From contig JBAYFO010000038.1 of the NCBI GenBank assembly GCA_041667115.1, positions 1-34,268 on the forward strand: DNA of 34,268 nt, in the 5' to 3' direction. Shown here one piece after another: positions 16,083 to 24,886 of this stretch. The notes below the pieces were generated by a model. That model was not told the DNA's origin, did not search any database, and saw only the letters and a list, made by a program, of their open reading frames with translations. Position numbers and translations under genes: made by a program. Position 1 is the stretch's first letter, and each line of letters begins with the position of its first letter. This stretch comes from UBA1563 sp041667115 (GTDB lineage: Bacteria; Bacteroidota; Ignavibacteria; Ignavibacteriales; Ignavibacteriaceae).

Positions 16083-18662
16083 CTACTTAAGCAGCATCAT
16101 TTTTATTGTATTTGAAAAACTTCCGGATACCATCTGACAGAAATAAATGCCTGAAGGGAGATTCGAAGCATCAAATTGTACATTATATTTACCAGGAGTT
16201 TTTGCTTCATTAACCAATGTTTTAACATCTCTTCCAAGAACATCAAAAACTTTGAGTGTAACTATTCCCTGATTTTTAACATTATAAGAAACTATTGTAG
16301 AAGGATTAAAAGGATTGGGATAGTTTTGCCCAAGTCTGTAATCTGTTACTACAGCATTTGCTTGTTCATTTTCTTCAACACCTGTTACCCACGCATTTCC
16401 AATCCAGGTATTCGTCCAAACAGAAACGTTTGCATATGATTCATCATTACTTTTCGCAGAATAGGTAAGCACACATTCTCTTGTTTTATCGGGTTCCGTA
16501 GCGTCATTATCATTCCCAATAAGATCAATAGGAATTCTCATTCCAACTTGTGGTTTGAAGGTATAGCCAGCTCCTAGCTTGGTTGCAATTTTTTCAAATG
16601 GAATTTTTGCTTCCATGTAATATCCGAGCGAGAGCGGTTTTGCAACAAATTTAAAGTCAGTTGAATTGGTATCTAACACAACTCCACCGCCTGCTTGGTC
16701 AAGGATAACACCCCACTCATTAAAGCGGAAGTGATAATCGGTCTCCGTTCCTTTTTGATAACTTGTATGGGATTCACCTCTCCAATCGTATAAACCTAAA
16801 AATAAATCTACACCATCGTACAAATAAGAATAATCCAGATTGTTTGTTACATCTTCATACAGTACATCGTCGGAAACATCTAATCCAACGTACAAGTTAT
16901 TCTCATCAACAGCAAGGTAAGCATTAAAAGAAAAATCCGCATCATTATTTAAAGTATAACCATAGCCTTGGGGAATATGTGTTGTTCCCGCAGCATTGGA
17001 AACAACAATCGGGATTACTGAACCCCATTCGGAGAGATCACCGTCAGCTTTGAAGTTCGATGGTGCCGTTTCGTTAATAACCGGCATACCTTTAGCGAGA
17101 TTTGTAATTCCACTTGTAGTTGTAGCCATAGGACCAACATTTCCGGCGGCATCCGTACAAACTACCGCATAATAATAGGTAACGTTCTGATCGGTACCCG
17201 GAGCTATAATGGGATGTTCCAGAGATTGGACACCTTCGGAAATAGCGTACCCCAGATGATCGACGTCTTTGGATTTAACGTCTGTTATCTGTTTTGTACT
17301 GCCATAAATATCATAGACTTCTCCATTTTCGGACGGTACATCTTGCCATAAAATCAAATTGTTATAAGAACCTGCTGATGATCCTTGAACCATTCCGCAT
17401 GCTTCAGGGGGCATTACGTCAAATATCGGCGAACCAGTCCAAATTTCATCAAGGTAAACAACTTGATTTTGCCAGCGTGCGTCGTTTGTCCTAAGTATTT
17501 TAAATCTCCACACTTTGGTTGTATCAAATAAACCATCAACTTGTGCAGAGGTAAGATCATCCCAAACTCCGGCTTTTTTATCGAATGATCTAAGTGGAAT
17601 CTGTAATGTCTTCCAACTATTGTCATAATTCATTCCATCAGCTTGAACGATATAAGATGCTTCAAAAGGATAATCTGCTTTCTCTAAGCTATCGGTATCA
17701 ACATCTTGAAAAATGATTCTCAAATCACCAATACCCGCCGGGGCTTTAATTTTGAATTTCAAAGTATCAATTGCCCATTGTTCCCTCAAACTTACTGGTC
17801 TTTTTAATTCCCAAATTGGGCCATCCCATTGTCCGGGAGTAGTCCATTTTAATGAGTTACTATGGGTAGCTGGATTAGAAGTTTGTTCGTTGGATACCAC
17901 ACAAGAACCGCCTCTACCCGGATTAAACATTACAGTGGAGGGGATTGCCTGTCCGTTAAAAAAAGTAAGCGGTTTACTTTGCAATCCATGTAATTCAAAC
18001 TGATCAAAAACAATACTTCCTTGACAATTGACAGTCGTTTGCTGATTAACCACAAATTCCCACACAAAACCTTTTATCATATCTGCATCTAATGTGGTAT
18101 TACCCCATTGTACTCCTCCCCATCCTTCTTGTGTAAATCCATGTCCGTCAGGGCTTGAGTTATTTAGCAAAGGCATAGAATAATAGTGCCAACCCGGCGT
18201 CTTATCGGCAAGAATATGTATAAAGCTATAATATTTTTCACATTCGACTTGTGTATTGGCTGAAGTACCATTTGCCGCATCACTAACATCAAGCAAGCAT
18301 AACCTCAGCAATACATCAACTGAATCGGTAACCGGAGCTACGACATTATAGCGGAATGTTATGCTGTCATAACCGGATAGATCGTAAACACCATTTCCCG
18401 GGCACCATTGTTCTGCCCCAACAAAATCTCCCCAGGAAGCCCATCCTGAAGTTTTGTAATCAACTCGCATAGCTCCGGTCCCTTCATAAACAGGATCGGT
18501 AACATATGAGATGTGCATATAATCACCCAGCGCAGGTTGATCAATTAGAAAAACCCAATGATTCGTATCAGCCGGGGCAGTGTCAAAGTTGTCGATTACT
18601 AGTTGCGCCTTTAGATTTGTCACTAAAGCAACAAGAAAAACAAAGTAAAGTAACTTTTTCAT
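16083..18662 (-). CDS. T9SS-secreted multi-module carbohydrate-binding protein
   Basis: This 859-residue protein has a signal peptide (1-19, LKAQ). Two consecutive jelly-roll modules of CBM11/CIA30-like appearance follow (about 21-226 with DNFDTAPADTNHW...WGDFVG and IVFDQFELHG; about 230-412 ending VVYLDEIWTG). Next come an FN3-like domain (about 413-520), a CBM9/DOMON-like domain (about 525-765, FKADGDLSEWG, LYVGLDVSDDVLYED, YLYDGVDLFLGLYD) and a T9SS sorting domain (about 775-859, NYPNPFNPSTIVSY). No catalytic domain is recognisable. I infer a surface glycan-binding protein, possibly replacing the SusD-type binding function missing from this locus. A terminator follows 15 bases after the stop. 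Confidence 0.85.
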   Translation of the reverse strand: MKKLLYFVFLVALVTNLKAQLVIDNFDTAPADTNHWVFLIDQPALGDYMHISYVTDPVYEGTGAMRVDYKTSGWASWGDFVGAEQWCPGNGVYDLSGYDSITFRYNVVAPVTDSVDVLLRLCLLDVSDAANGTSANTQVECEKYYSFIHILADKTPGWHYYSMPLLNNSSPDGHGFTQEGWGGVQWGNTTLDADMIKGFVWEFVVNQQTTVNCQGSIVFDQFELHGLQSKPLTFFNGQAIPSTVMFNPGRGGSCVVSNEQTSNPATHSNSLKWTTPGQWDGPIWELKRPVSLREQWAIDTLKFKIKAPAGIGDLRIIFQDVDTDSLEKADYPFEASYIVQADGMNYDNSWKTLQIPLRSFDKKAGVWDDLTSAQVDGLFDTTKVWRFKILRTNDARWQNQVVYLDEIWTGSPIFDVMPPEACGMVQGSSAGSYNNLILWQDVPSENGEVYDIYGSTKQITDVKSKDVDHLGYAISEGVQSLEHPIIAPGTDQNVTYYYAVVCTDAAGNVGPMATTTSGITNLAKGMPVINETAPSNFKADGDLSEWGSVIPIVVSNAAGTTHIPQGYGYTLNNDADFSFNAYLAVDENNLYVGLDVSDDVLYEDVTNNLDYSYLYDGVDLFLGLYDWRGESHTSYQKGTETDYHFRFNEWGVILDQAGGGVVLDTNSTDFKFVAKPLSLGYYMEAKIPFEKIATKLGAGYTFKPQVGMRIPIDLIGNDNDATEPDKTRECVLTYSAKSNDESYANVSVWTNTWIGNAWVTGVEENEQANAVVTDYRLGQNYPNPFNPSTIVSYNVKNQGIVTLKVFDVLGRDVKTLVNEAKTPGKYNVQFDASNLPSGIYFCQMVSGSFSNTIKMMLLK

Positions 18663-18918
18663 CGTGATGTACCTTATGTTTGTTAAATAAAAAATAATTA
18701 GTTGTAATAATTCGGGTGAAAAATAATCGTTAATTGAGCCCTGGACAAATTAAATGCTTTGAACGCACTATTGGGGCTGTAAACGAGTAACCAGGAAGGG
18801 AGGATTGAGCTTTTTAAAAAGATTTTCTGCGAACTACATGAGATAAGATTATTTTTTTAATACAACAATAATTTCTTCTTGTACAAAGTTCTGAAAATTG
18901 TTACGGTTGGCTTTATAA

Positions 18919-20661
18919 TTATTTCTCGAGAATCATTTTTTTCGAAAGGAGTAATCCATCCACGTTAAGAGTGTAAAAATAAACACCTGATGGAAGTGAA
19001 ACCCCGTTGTTTCTTCCTGAAAAATGGACCGAATATTTACCGGCTTCCTTTTCAGTATTAACTAAATCGTCAACTTTTCTACCAAGAATATCAAATACTT
19101 TTAAGCTTACAAATGATTTTTTTGCAACATCATATTCAATTGTACATTCCGGGTTAAACGGGTTAGGGTAATTTTGCCCAAGAGAAAAACTGTAATTCTT
19201 ATTTATCTTTTCTTCCGATACACTTGTCGCTACTTCTCCAATTAAAGGAAGAATTATATCATTGTAGTTTGTAGAGATTTTTAACGTATCAAAAAAGTTG
19301 TTTGATAAATTCGGTTTGAAATAGATTTTGAAAATAAGACTATCGTTGGGATTTATTTTTGCAGGAAATTCATACGGAGTATAAAATGCTCTTTCATTGT
19401 TGGTAATGGAAGAAACAACTACCGGAAATGGGTTATTGTTTATCAAACCAACATTTACAGAAGCTGTATCATTAATATCGTTAACATTAAACCGACAACT
19501 CTCAACATTGGAAAAAACAGGATTACCGTTCGTTTGCCGATCGGGTTTCCACGGAAAACGGTATGCCCTGTAGGTTGAATAATTATCTTTAAAAGAAAGT
19601 TCGAATACTATTTTCCCCGATGCAGTCACTTCCGTAATTGCAGGAACAGCTGCTCCCCATGCAATAAACGTGTTTCCGTTTTGTAATCTTTGCGAATATC
19701 CAAGTCCTATGCTGTAGATGTCGTCGGGTGTGTGTCTAAATTGCCAGACGAGCGTTGCCGTTTTATTTTTTTCATCAATTTTATATTCAAGCGCTCTTGA
19801 AAAAGATAACGATGACGGTTCTCTTCTAAATCCGTTGTCAAAAAGAATAATATTTCCATTCAACAACCTTCTCGCTGCATGCTGCCATGAGAAACCCAAA
19901 GTATCGTTAATAAATTTGAATTGATTTTTTTTCCCGCCGAGTCGCCATAATATTTCTCCAGTCACTCTATCTATCTTGTCGATTTCCTGAGTATTTCTGA
20001 ACGAGATTAAAAAATTTCCATCTGTGTCAACATCAATTGAATTGCCGTGAGCCACATCTATAGTACCCTGTTTAAGATCAGAATAACTGTCGGTAATCTC
20101 AAAATGATCCCAGGTTCTCCACTCAAATATTACATTTTTAGTTTTATCAATTTCCTGAATAACATACCCGATGATGGTTGCAGAAGGATTTCCTCCTTCC
20201 ACAATTTTACTCATATCAACTTTATGCGCATCAAAACCCAGAATTAAAAAATTACCGTTAGGAAGAATTCTTAATTCGTGAATGTCGGTTTCTATTCCAT
20301 TCAAACATTTTATACTGTCAATAAGATTGTAATCCTTATCCAATATATAATAGCTATCCATCTTAATGTCATAATAAGATAACGTTCCGTTGGGTTGCGG
20401 TTTGAAGTCATAAACTCCGCCGTTTGTTTTTTGCACAAAAACCGGAATGCCGTTATTTCCAATAATCATGATATAAGGTGCAGATGAAGTGGTTGTAGCT
20501 AGAAAAATTTCATTTGTGTCGCACCCGGCGGAAGAAGATATAGAGAATTCCGGAACATTTGCAGGAGATTTAATATTTTTAAGATGTTTATCCTTATCAG
20601 AAGCGTTTATTAAAATTGAGACACTAAAAACAAATATCGATATTAAAAATAATTTTCTCAT
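18919..20661 (-). CDS. T9SS-secreted arylsulfotransferase-like propeller protein
   Basis: This 580-residue protein has a signal peptide (1-20). The propeller of the arylsulfotransferase (ASST/Arylsulfotran_2) type spans about 45-385. Histidines occur at positions expected for this fold: H128 (DIHEL), H205 (DVAHGNSID) and H261 (WQHAARRL). Blade-like repeats read 'LPNGNFLI', 'DTDGNFLIS', 'LLNGNIILF' and 'LQNGNTFIAWG'. A beta-sandwich (about 390-485) and a T9SS sorting domain (about 497-580, QNYPNPFNPECTIEY) follow. ASST enzymes move sulfate from one phenolic sulfate to another without PAPS, but many bacterial homologues have no tested activity. Its presence beside glycan enzymes could mean sulfated-substrate handling; that is speculative. 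It lacks the N-terminal Ig-like domain found in the stub gene at 120-617. Confidence 0.82.
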   Translation of the reverse strand: MRKLFLISIFVFSVSILINASDKDKHLKNIKSPANVPEFSISSSAGCDTNEIFLATTTSSAPYIMIIGNNGIPVFVQKTNGGVYDFKPQPNGTLSYYDIKMDSYYILDKDYNLIDSIKCLNGIETDIHELRILPNGNFLILGFDAHKVDMSKIVEGGNPSATIIGYVIQEIDKTKNVIFEWRTWDHFEITDSYSDLKQGTIDVAHGNSIDVDTDGNFLISFRNTQEIDKIDRVTGEILWRLGGKKNQFKFINDTLGFSWQHAARRLLNGNIILFDNGFRREPSSLSFSRALEYKIDEKNKTATLVWQFRHTPDDIYSIGLGYSQRLQNGNTFIAWGAAVPAITEVTASGKIVFELSFKDNYSTYRAYRFPWKPDRQTNGNPVFSNVESCRFNVNDINDTASVNVGLINNNPFPVVVSSITNNERAFYTPYEFPAKINPNDSLIFKIYFKPNLSNNFFDTLKISTNYNDIILPLIGEVATSVSEEKINKNYSFSLGQNYPNPFNPECTIEYDVAKKSFVSLKVFDILGRKVDDLVNTEKEAGKYSVHFSGRNNGVSLPSGVYFYTLNVDGLLLSKKMILEK

Positions 20662-20753
20662 AACCTATGTATTACAATATTAAATGAATACCCGTAAAAA
20701 TAACTCCTCTTCTAAACTACTCTTTGACTCATAAACCAGGCTTCATCGACAAA

Positions 20754-21857
20754 CTAAACTTTTAGAAATATTTTTTTCTTATATAAGAAATAGAAAACTA
20801 ACCATTGAACTAATATGGCAAAACAAACACCTAAAACCGGTTGAAATCCTTTATCAAAATGTTGAATCAATCCTCCGAATATACGTTCAACCGGTCTGTT
20901 ATAATCTACGAGAACGGTGGCGAGATAAATGGTAATTGAATTCATGCCGATTACAGCAAAGAAGAATGACCATTTAATAACCTTAACAACATCAATAATA
21001 AAATAGAAGATACTAAAAAGTAAAACCGACCATCCGGCAGTATGGAGCACAAACGAACTTGTCCATAAATTTTTATTTATCGGCAAAATATAATTCCAGA
21101 CTAATGAGACAGCTAAAAGAACAATTGCCGAAATAAACATATAAAGGACTTTTTTTCTTTCACTGATTGCCTTATTCTTTACGAATGTTCCCGTAAGTGC
21201 ACCAAGTAAAGCCGTTGCTGTCGCAGGAATTTTAACAAGCCAACCTTCGGGATCACTAACCCCAAGGTATAAATGCCCGGGTAAAAACAGTCTGTCAATA
21301 AAAGCGTTTATACTTCCTTCGCTTGTAAGCACACCGGCGCCATAACCGGGCACGGGTATCAATGTTTGAATTGCCCAATAACAAAGTAATATCCCGGCGG
21401 TCCAATAAATTTGATGTTTCCAATCTGTATTTAAGAAAATCAAAGCTGCAAAAAAGTAAGCTATCCCAATCTGAGCAAGAACACTTGCAAATCTAATATG
21501 CGAAAAATTCCAATCGCCTAAGCCGTTATAAATAACTCCTAAAAAAATTAGGAGTGCGACTCTTTTGGAAATTTTGCTATAAATTTTCCTCTTCGCAACT
21601 CCTTTCTCCAACTGTCGGGTTAACGAAAATGGCATGGCTACCCCGGAAAGGAAAAGGAAAAGTGGAAAGATTAAATCAAAGAAATGAAATCCGTTCCATT
21701 CGACATGATCAAACTGCGGAGCTATCATTACCAACCAGGACCAGCCGGTATAATCTTTAATTGATAGCAGTAATTGCTGTCCACCGGTAATCCAGAACAT
21801 GTCAAATCCGCGTAGCGCATCAAGAGAAAGAAGTCTGTTCGATTTTGTTTCATCCAT
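20754..21857 (-). CDS. NagX/HGSNAT-like membrane protein
   Basis: This 367-residue protein has about ten hydrophobic segments. The N terminus RLLSLDALRGFDMFWI and the segment FHFFDLIFPLFLFLSGVAMPFSL are hallmarks of the COG4299/DUF5009 family. The family includes human heparan-alpha-glucosaminide N-acetyltransferase and bacterial NagX, a gene often found in N-acetylglucosamine utilisation loci. It should sit in the inner membrane; the reaction of the bacterial proteins is poorly defined, and acyl transfer to amino sugars is a homology-based guess. AAGGA stands six bases before the ATG. A 16-bp palindrome lies a little further upstream. It is the rightmost gene of the glycan locus, 92 bases from the arylsulfotransferase-like gene. 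Confidence 0.85.
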   Translation of the reverse strand: MDETKSNRLLSLDALRGFDMFWITGGQQLLLSIKDYTGWSWLVMIAPQFDHVEWNGFHFFDLIFPLFLFLSGVAMPFSLTRQLEKGVAKRKIYSKISKRVALLIFLGVIYNGLGDWNFSHIRFASVLAQIGIAYFFAALIFLNTDWKHQIYWTAGILLCYWAIQTLIPVPGYGAGVLTSEGSINAFIDRLFLPGHLYLGVSDPEGWLVKIPATATALLGALTGTFVKNKAISERKKVLYMFISAIVLLAVSLVWNYILPINKNLWTSSFVLHTAGWSVLLFSIFYFIIDVVKVIKWSFFFAVIGMNSITIYLATVLVDYNRPVERIFGGLIQHFDKGFQPVLGVCFAILVQWLVFYFLYKKKIFLKV

Positions 21858-22266
21858 AATTAGTCCTTGAATTATATTTAGAATATTCTAAAAATTAATT
21901 TAGGCAAATATTTTTATACTGCATGAAGTGCAGATTCATTATTTAATTTTTTTGGGAAAAAGATTTTAACTCTGACGTCAGCAAGTTATTATAAAATGTA
22001 ATGATTTTAATTCCATTTTTCATCGTACAGAAATGTTGCAATTTATGTTGAGTACTTCCATTATTTTTTCGCATACAGCGAGTGGTTTTGGTATGTTGTT
22101 TATTACGCTATCTTCATTGCAAGTATCAAAGTTGAATTAAAATATCTTCTATTGTTTTTTAATGAAGCACATACTATTGGTTCGAATAATGCACGGGTCC
22201 CCAAAAGTACGAATGCCAAAAGTTTTTCGCACTTTTTATTTTAAAGGAGCCTTGGTCTTTTAAAGA
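21858..22266. other. 409-base gap between NagX-like gene and rubrerythrin
   Basis: I see no gene here. The region is AT-rich and contains the 16-bp palindrome at 21877-21892, which faces the NagX-like gene. A small stem CTGCA/TGCAG lies near 21920-21935. Two direct CCAAAAGT repeats near 22200-22222 lie where the rubrerythrin transcript would end. No clear intrinsic terminator with a T tract was found. Confidence 0.5.
21877..21892. promoter_or_regulatory. 16-bp perfect palindrome upstream of the NagX-like gene
   Basis: TTTAGAATATTCTAAA equals its own reverse complement and lies 20 to 35 bases upstream of the NagX-like start, just before its Shine-Dalgarno site. This is a suitable place for a repressor operator in the leader or promoter. 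No regulator can be named. Confidence 0.35.
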
Positions 22267-22764
22267 TTAGACTTTTACAAATTTCGAAGGAAGCGTTCCA
22301 CACGTCGGGCAATTTTCTGTCGGCATTCCAAATTCTATATGACCACAAACCGGGCATAAATAAATATCTGTTACGTCTAAATCTTTTCCTTGTTCAGCCG
22401 CTTCAAGTGCCATTTTATAAAGCTCTGCATGGATTCGTTCCGCTTTAACTGCGTAGCCAAACATTCTTTTTGCTTTATGATTTTCGGCCTCCGCCTGCGC
22501 TAACATCGGCGGATACATTTCGGTGAATTCGTATGTCTCTCCGGCAATAGCTGATTTTAAATTTTCTGCCGTTGAATTAATTCCGTCTAACGAACCTAAA
22601 TGCCCCTCGGCATGAATTCTTTCCGCTTCTGCCGCTGTGGAAAATAATTTGGCGATGTTTGGAAATCCTTCACGTTCAGCTTTCTTAGCAAAGGCGCGAT
22701 ACTTTTGGTTTGCCTGACTTTCACCGGCGAAGGCTTCTTGCAGATTTTCTTTTGTGGTATTCAT
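22267..22764 (-). CDS. rbr: Rubrerythrin
   Basis: This 165-residue protein has a ferritin-like four-helix domain with diiron ligands in the expected pattern: E15, E48-x2-H51, E76, E109-x2-H112. The C-terminal rubredoxin-like domain uses C137-x2-C140 and C152-x2-C155. Rubrerythrins reduce hydrogen peroxide in the cytoplasm of anaerobes and microaerophiles, taking electrons from NAD(P)H via rubredoxin-type partners. The short rubredoxin part (about 30 residues) is normal. AAAGGA stands seven bases before the ATG. The gene is separated from its neighbours by over 240 bases on each side, so it is probably monocistronic; the long inverted repeat at 22797-22838 may control it. Confidence 0.93.
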   Translation of the reverse strand: MNTTKENLQEAFAGESQANQKYRAFAKKAEREGFPNIAKLFSTAAEAERIHAEGHLGSLDGINSTAENLKSAIAGETYEFTEMYPPMLAQAEAENHKAKRMFGYAVKAERIHAELYKMALEAAEQGKDLDVTDIYLCPVCGHIEFGMPTENCPTCGTLPSKFVKV

Positions 22765-22796
22765 TTTAATCCTTTCTGTTTTTATTGATCATAGCT

Positions 22797-22838
22797 TTTT
22801 ACAGATGAAAGATATTTGTAAATCTTTCATTTGTAAAA
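22797..22838. promoter_or_regulatory. Long inverted repeat upstream of rubrerythrin
   Basis: TTTTACAGATGAAAGAT (22797-22813) and ATCTTTCATTTGTAAAA (22822-22838) are 17-base inverted arms with one mismatch and an 8-base spacer, located 33 to 74 bases upstream of the rubrerythrin ATG. No T tract follows on the minus strand. The placement fits an operator for an oxidative-stress regulator; the sequence is not a textbook PerR or OxyR site. Confidence 0.45.
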
Positions 22839-23010
22839 TTAGATAATTTTAATAAGAGTCGCTTAAGAATAAACACTTTGATAATTTTTTCGCGTATATC
22901 GGGAAATATTTTTGATGGTGTGACGAACGAACGAAACTCCGGATTGAATTAATCCTTTTGTAAGAGAGACCGAACTTGCAAGTCTGTAGTCAACTTCTCT
23001 TGTACTAAAA

Positions 23011-24795
23011 CTATTGTTTATAAAGGGAAAAATTCTTTTTTATAATTTCCGTCAATTGCAACTTCGTAAAGGGTCTAGGTAAATAATCAGAAAATCCTTC
23101 GTTTAAAAATGTTTCTTTATCGCCGGGATGCCCAAACCCGGTAGTAGCGATGAAAGGGACTTTCTCATATCCATTTAGTTTTTTTATTTCTTTCATCAGC
23201 TCAATACTGTTCTTGCTTTTATCCGACTTAATATCGATCAATACTAAATCAAAAATTAATTGCCCGGCTAATTGAATCGCCAGCGTTGGGGTCTCTGCTA
23301 TTTCTAATAAGGCATTGTTTTTTAAATAGACCCGGAATGTTTCTAAATTAAGTTCGTTATCTTCTACTAATAATATATTCGGCGTTCGGAATGTTTGGGG
23401 TTTTGAATAATTGCTTCGTGAACGGCGTTGTGGTTTGTGGTTTGTGGGAATTTCAATCTTGGGAAAAGACAAACTAAAGGTTGTGCCTACGCCCACCTTG
23501 CTTTCAACGGAAATGTTTCCCCCGATAAGATCGACAATTTTTTTAACAAGGGTTAAGCCTAAGCCGCATCCCTCATAGGATCTATCAAATCCCTCACTAG
23601 CCTGTCTGAATGCTTCAAAAATAGTCTCATAGTGTTCGGGCGAAATTCCTATCCCGGAATCGATAACTTGGATTATTCCTTTTTCGTTTTTTACGTCGCA
23701 GATAATTTGGATAAAACCATCAGAAGTAAATTTTAGAGCGTTTTCAACCAGGCTTTCCAGCAATTGACGAAAATACCTTTCATCAAAGTTTAGAATAAAA
23801 TCTTTTTTTATGTCAACAATAAATTCAAGTCGTTTTTTTTCCGCCGTATGAGCGTGTCCAAATGCGATATCCCCAACTACCTTTGAAACTTGAATTATAT
23901 CATTTTTCAATTGTACCGTTGTTGTCTCAAGGTCAGACAAATCTAAAATTCCGCTTAGAGTTTTTAAAAGTCTTTTTGAATCATCCATTATTTTATCAAG
24001 TAGAACTACATCTTCGTGATGTTGTAAGGATTCCCGCAAAATACCACCCAAACCTAAAATTCCATTCATCGGGGTACGGAATTCGTGACTCATATTTTTC
24101 ATAAGGGTAGATTTAAATTTACTCGATTTTTCCTCAATTATGCGCGCTTCGTTAAGTGCATTATTTACCCTTAGCAATTCCTCATTTGCATCTATTTGTT
24201 CTTTAAATGATTGAGCATTTTGAATGGCTATTGCAGCCTGACCGGCAAGAATTTCAAAGGCATACGTAATTTCTTTTATTTTTATTTTGTTGAGGGACTT
24301 GCTATCAAGATAAATTACTCCGATTTTTTTTTCGCCGATTATCAGTGGAGCGCAAAGAATGGTTTGAAGGTCTAAAACCAAAATACTTTTACTTACCTCG
24401 TGGTTGTGATCACTTTGAGCTTCTTCTATAAAGCGCGCTAGACCGGTATAAAACACTTCTTCAACCACGGAAGTACTTATTTGAAAATCTTTTTCGGTTA
24501 AGGAGATTCCTTTCGAATTAAATCCAATCGCAAAATCTAATGTGTCTTTAAGGTTCTTGAGGACAATAAATCCCCGGTCCGAATTAGTAAGAAGAATAGC
24601 GTTCTTTAGGACTAGCGTTAATACATCATCAAGAATAAGTGTCCGATTTAAGCTCTTGGTAATATCAAGAATTAATTCCAAAATTTTTGTTCTTTCGGAA
24701 TGTTTTGCAGAAAAAGAATCCTTTTTATTTGTTTCGTCATATGACGCTTGAAAGTCGGAAAATCTCATGATACTCTTATTGTTTTTTATTACCAT
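23011..24795 (-). CDS. Hybrid histidine kinase: GAF-HisKA-HATPase-receiver
   Basis: This 594-residue protein has no transmembrane segment. A GAF domain (about 38-195, TNSDRGFIVL, ILCAPLIIGEKKIGVIYLDS) leads through a coiled linker (about 197-228) to HisKA with H237 in SHEFRTPMNG. HATPase follows (N-box LVENALKF near 352, DSGIGIS 379-385, GCGLGLTLVKK 409-419). The C-terminal receiver (about 473-590) keeps the acidic pocket E478-D479 and D521. It lacks the usual MPxMDG sequence and has R574 where the conserved lysine of 'KPF' normally stands (LPRPF). Phosphotransfer within the receiver may therefore be altered. A second ATG at codon 10 is an alternative start. No partner regulator is adjacent. 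Confidence 0.88.
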   Translation of the reverse strand: MVIKNNKSIMRFSDFQASYDETNKKDSFSAKHSERTKILELILDITKSLNRTLILDDVLTLVLKNAILLTNSDRGFIVLKNLKDTLDFAIGFNSKGISLTEKDFQISTSVVEEVFYTGLARFIEEAQSDHNHEVSKSILVLDLQTILCAPLIIGEKKIGVIYLDSKSLNKIKIKEITYAFEILAGQAAIAIQNAQSFKEQIDANEELLRVNNALNEARIIEEKSSKFKSTLMKNMSHEFRTPMNGILGLGGILRESLQHHEDVVLLDKIMDDSKRLLKTLSGILDLSDLETTTVQLKNDIIQVSKVVGDIAFGHAHTAEKKRLEFIVDIKKDFILNFDERYFRQLLESLVENALKFTSDGFIQIICDVKNEKGIIQVIDSGIGISPEHYETIFEAFRQASEGFDRSYEGCGLGLTLVKKIVDLIGGNISVESKVGVGTTFSLSFPKIEIPTNHKPQRRSRSNYSKPQTFRTPNILLVEDNELNLETFRVYLKNNALLEIAETPTLAIQLAGQLIFDLVLIDIKSDKSKNSIELMKEIKKLNGYEKVPFIATTGFGHPGDKETFLNEGFSDYLPRPFTKLQLTEIIKKNFSLYKQ

Positions 24796-24830
24796 AACTA
24801 ATGTATAAAGAATTTTATTCTGTTACATAA

Positions 24831-24863
24831 AAAGAAGGCCTTTACCAATAAAAGGCCCTCTTT
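24831..24863 (-). terminator. Intrinsic terminator after the TPR protein gene
   Basis: Thirteen-base arms (24831-24843 and 24851-24863) pair through GGCC and flanking AAA/TTT with a 7-base loop. The single mismatch in DNA is a G-U pair in the minus-strand RNA. T-rich sequence follows on that strand. It lies 24 bases after the TPR gene stop and 36 bases before the hybrid kinase start, so the kinase is a separate unit. Confidence 0.85.
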
Positions 24864-24886
24864 ATTTTGTATTATTTGAAAGGAGA

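Noticed and set aside
21973..21980. TGACGTCA eight-base palindrome
   Set aside because: Too short to stand out from chance and far from a gene start.
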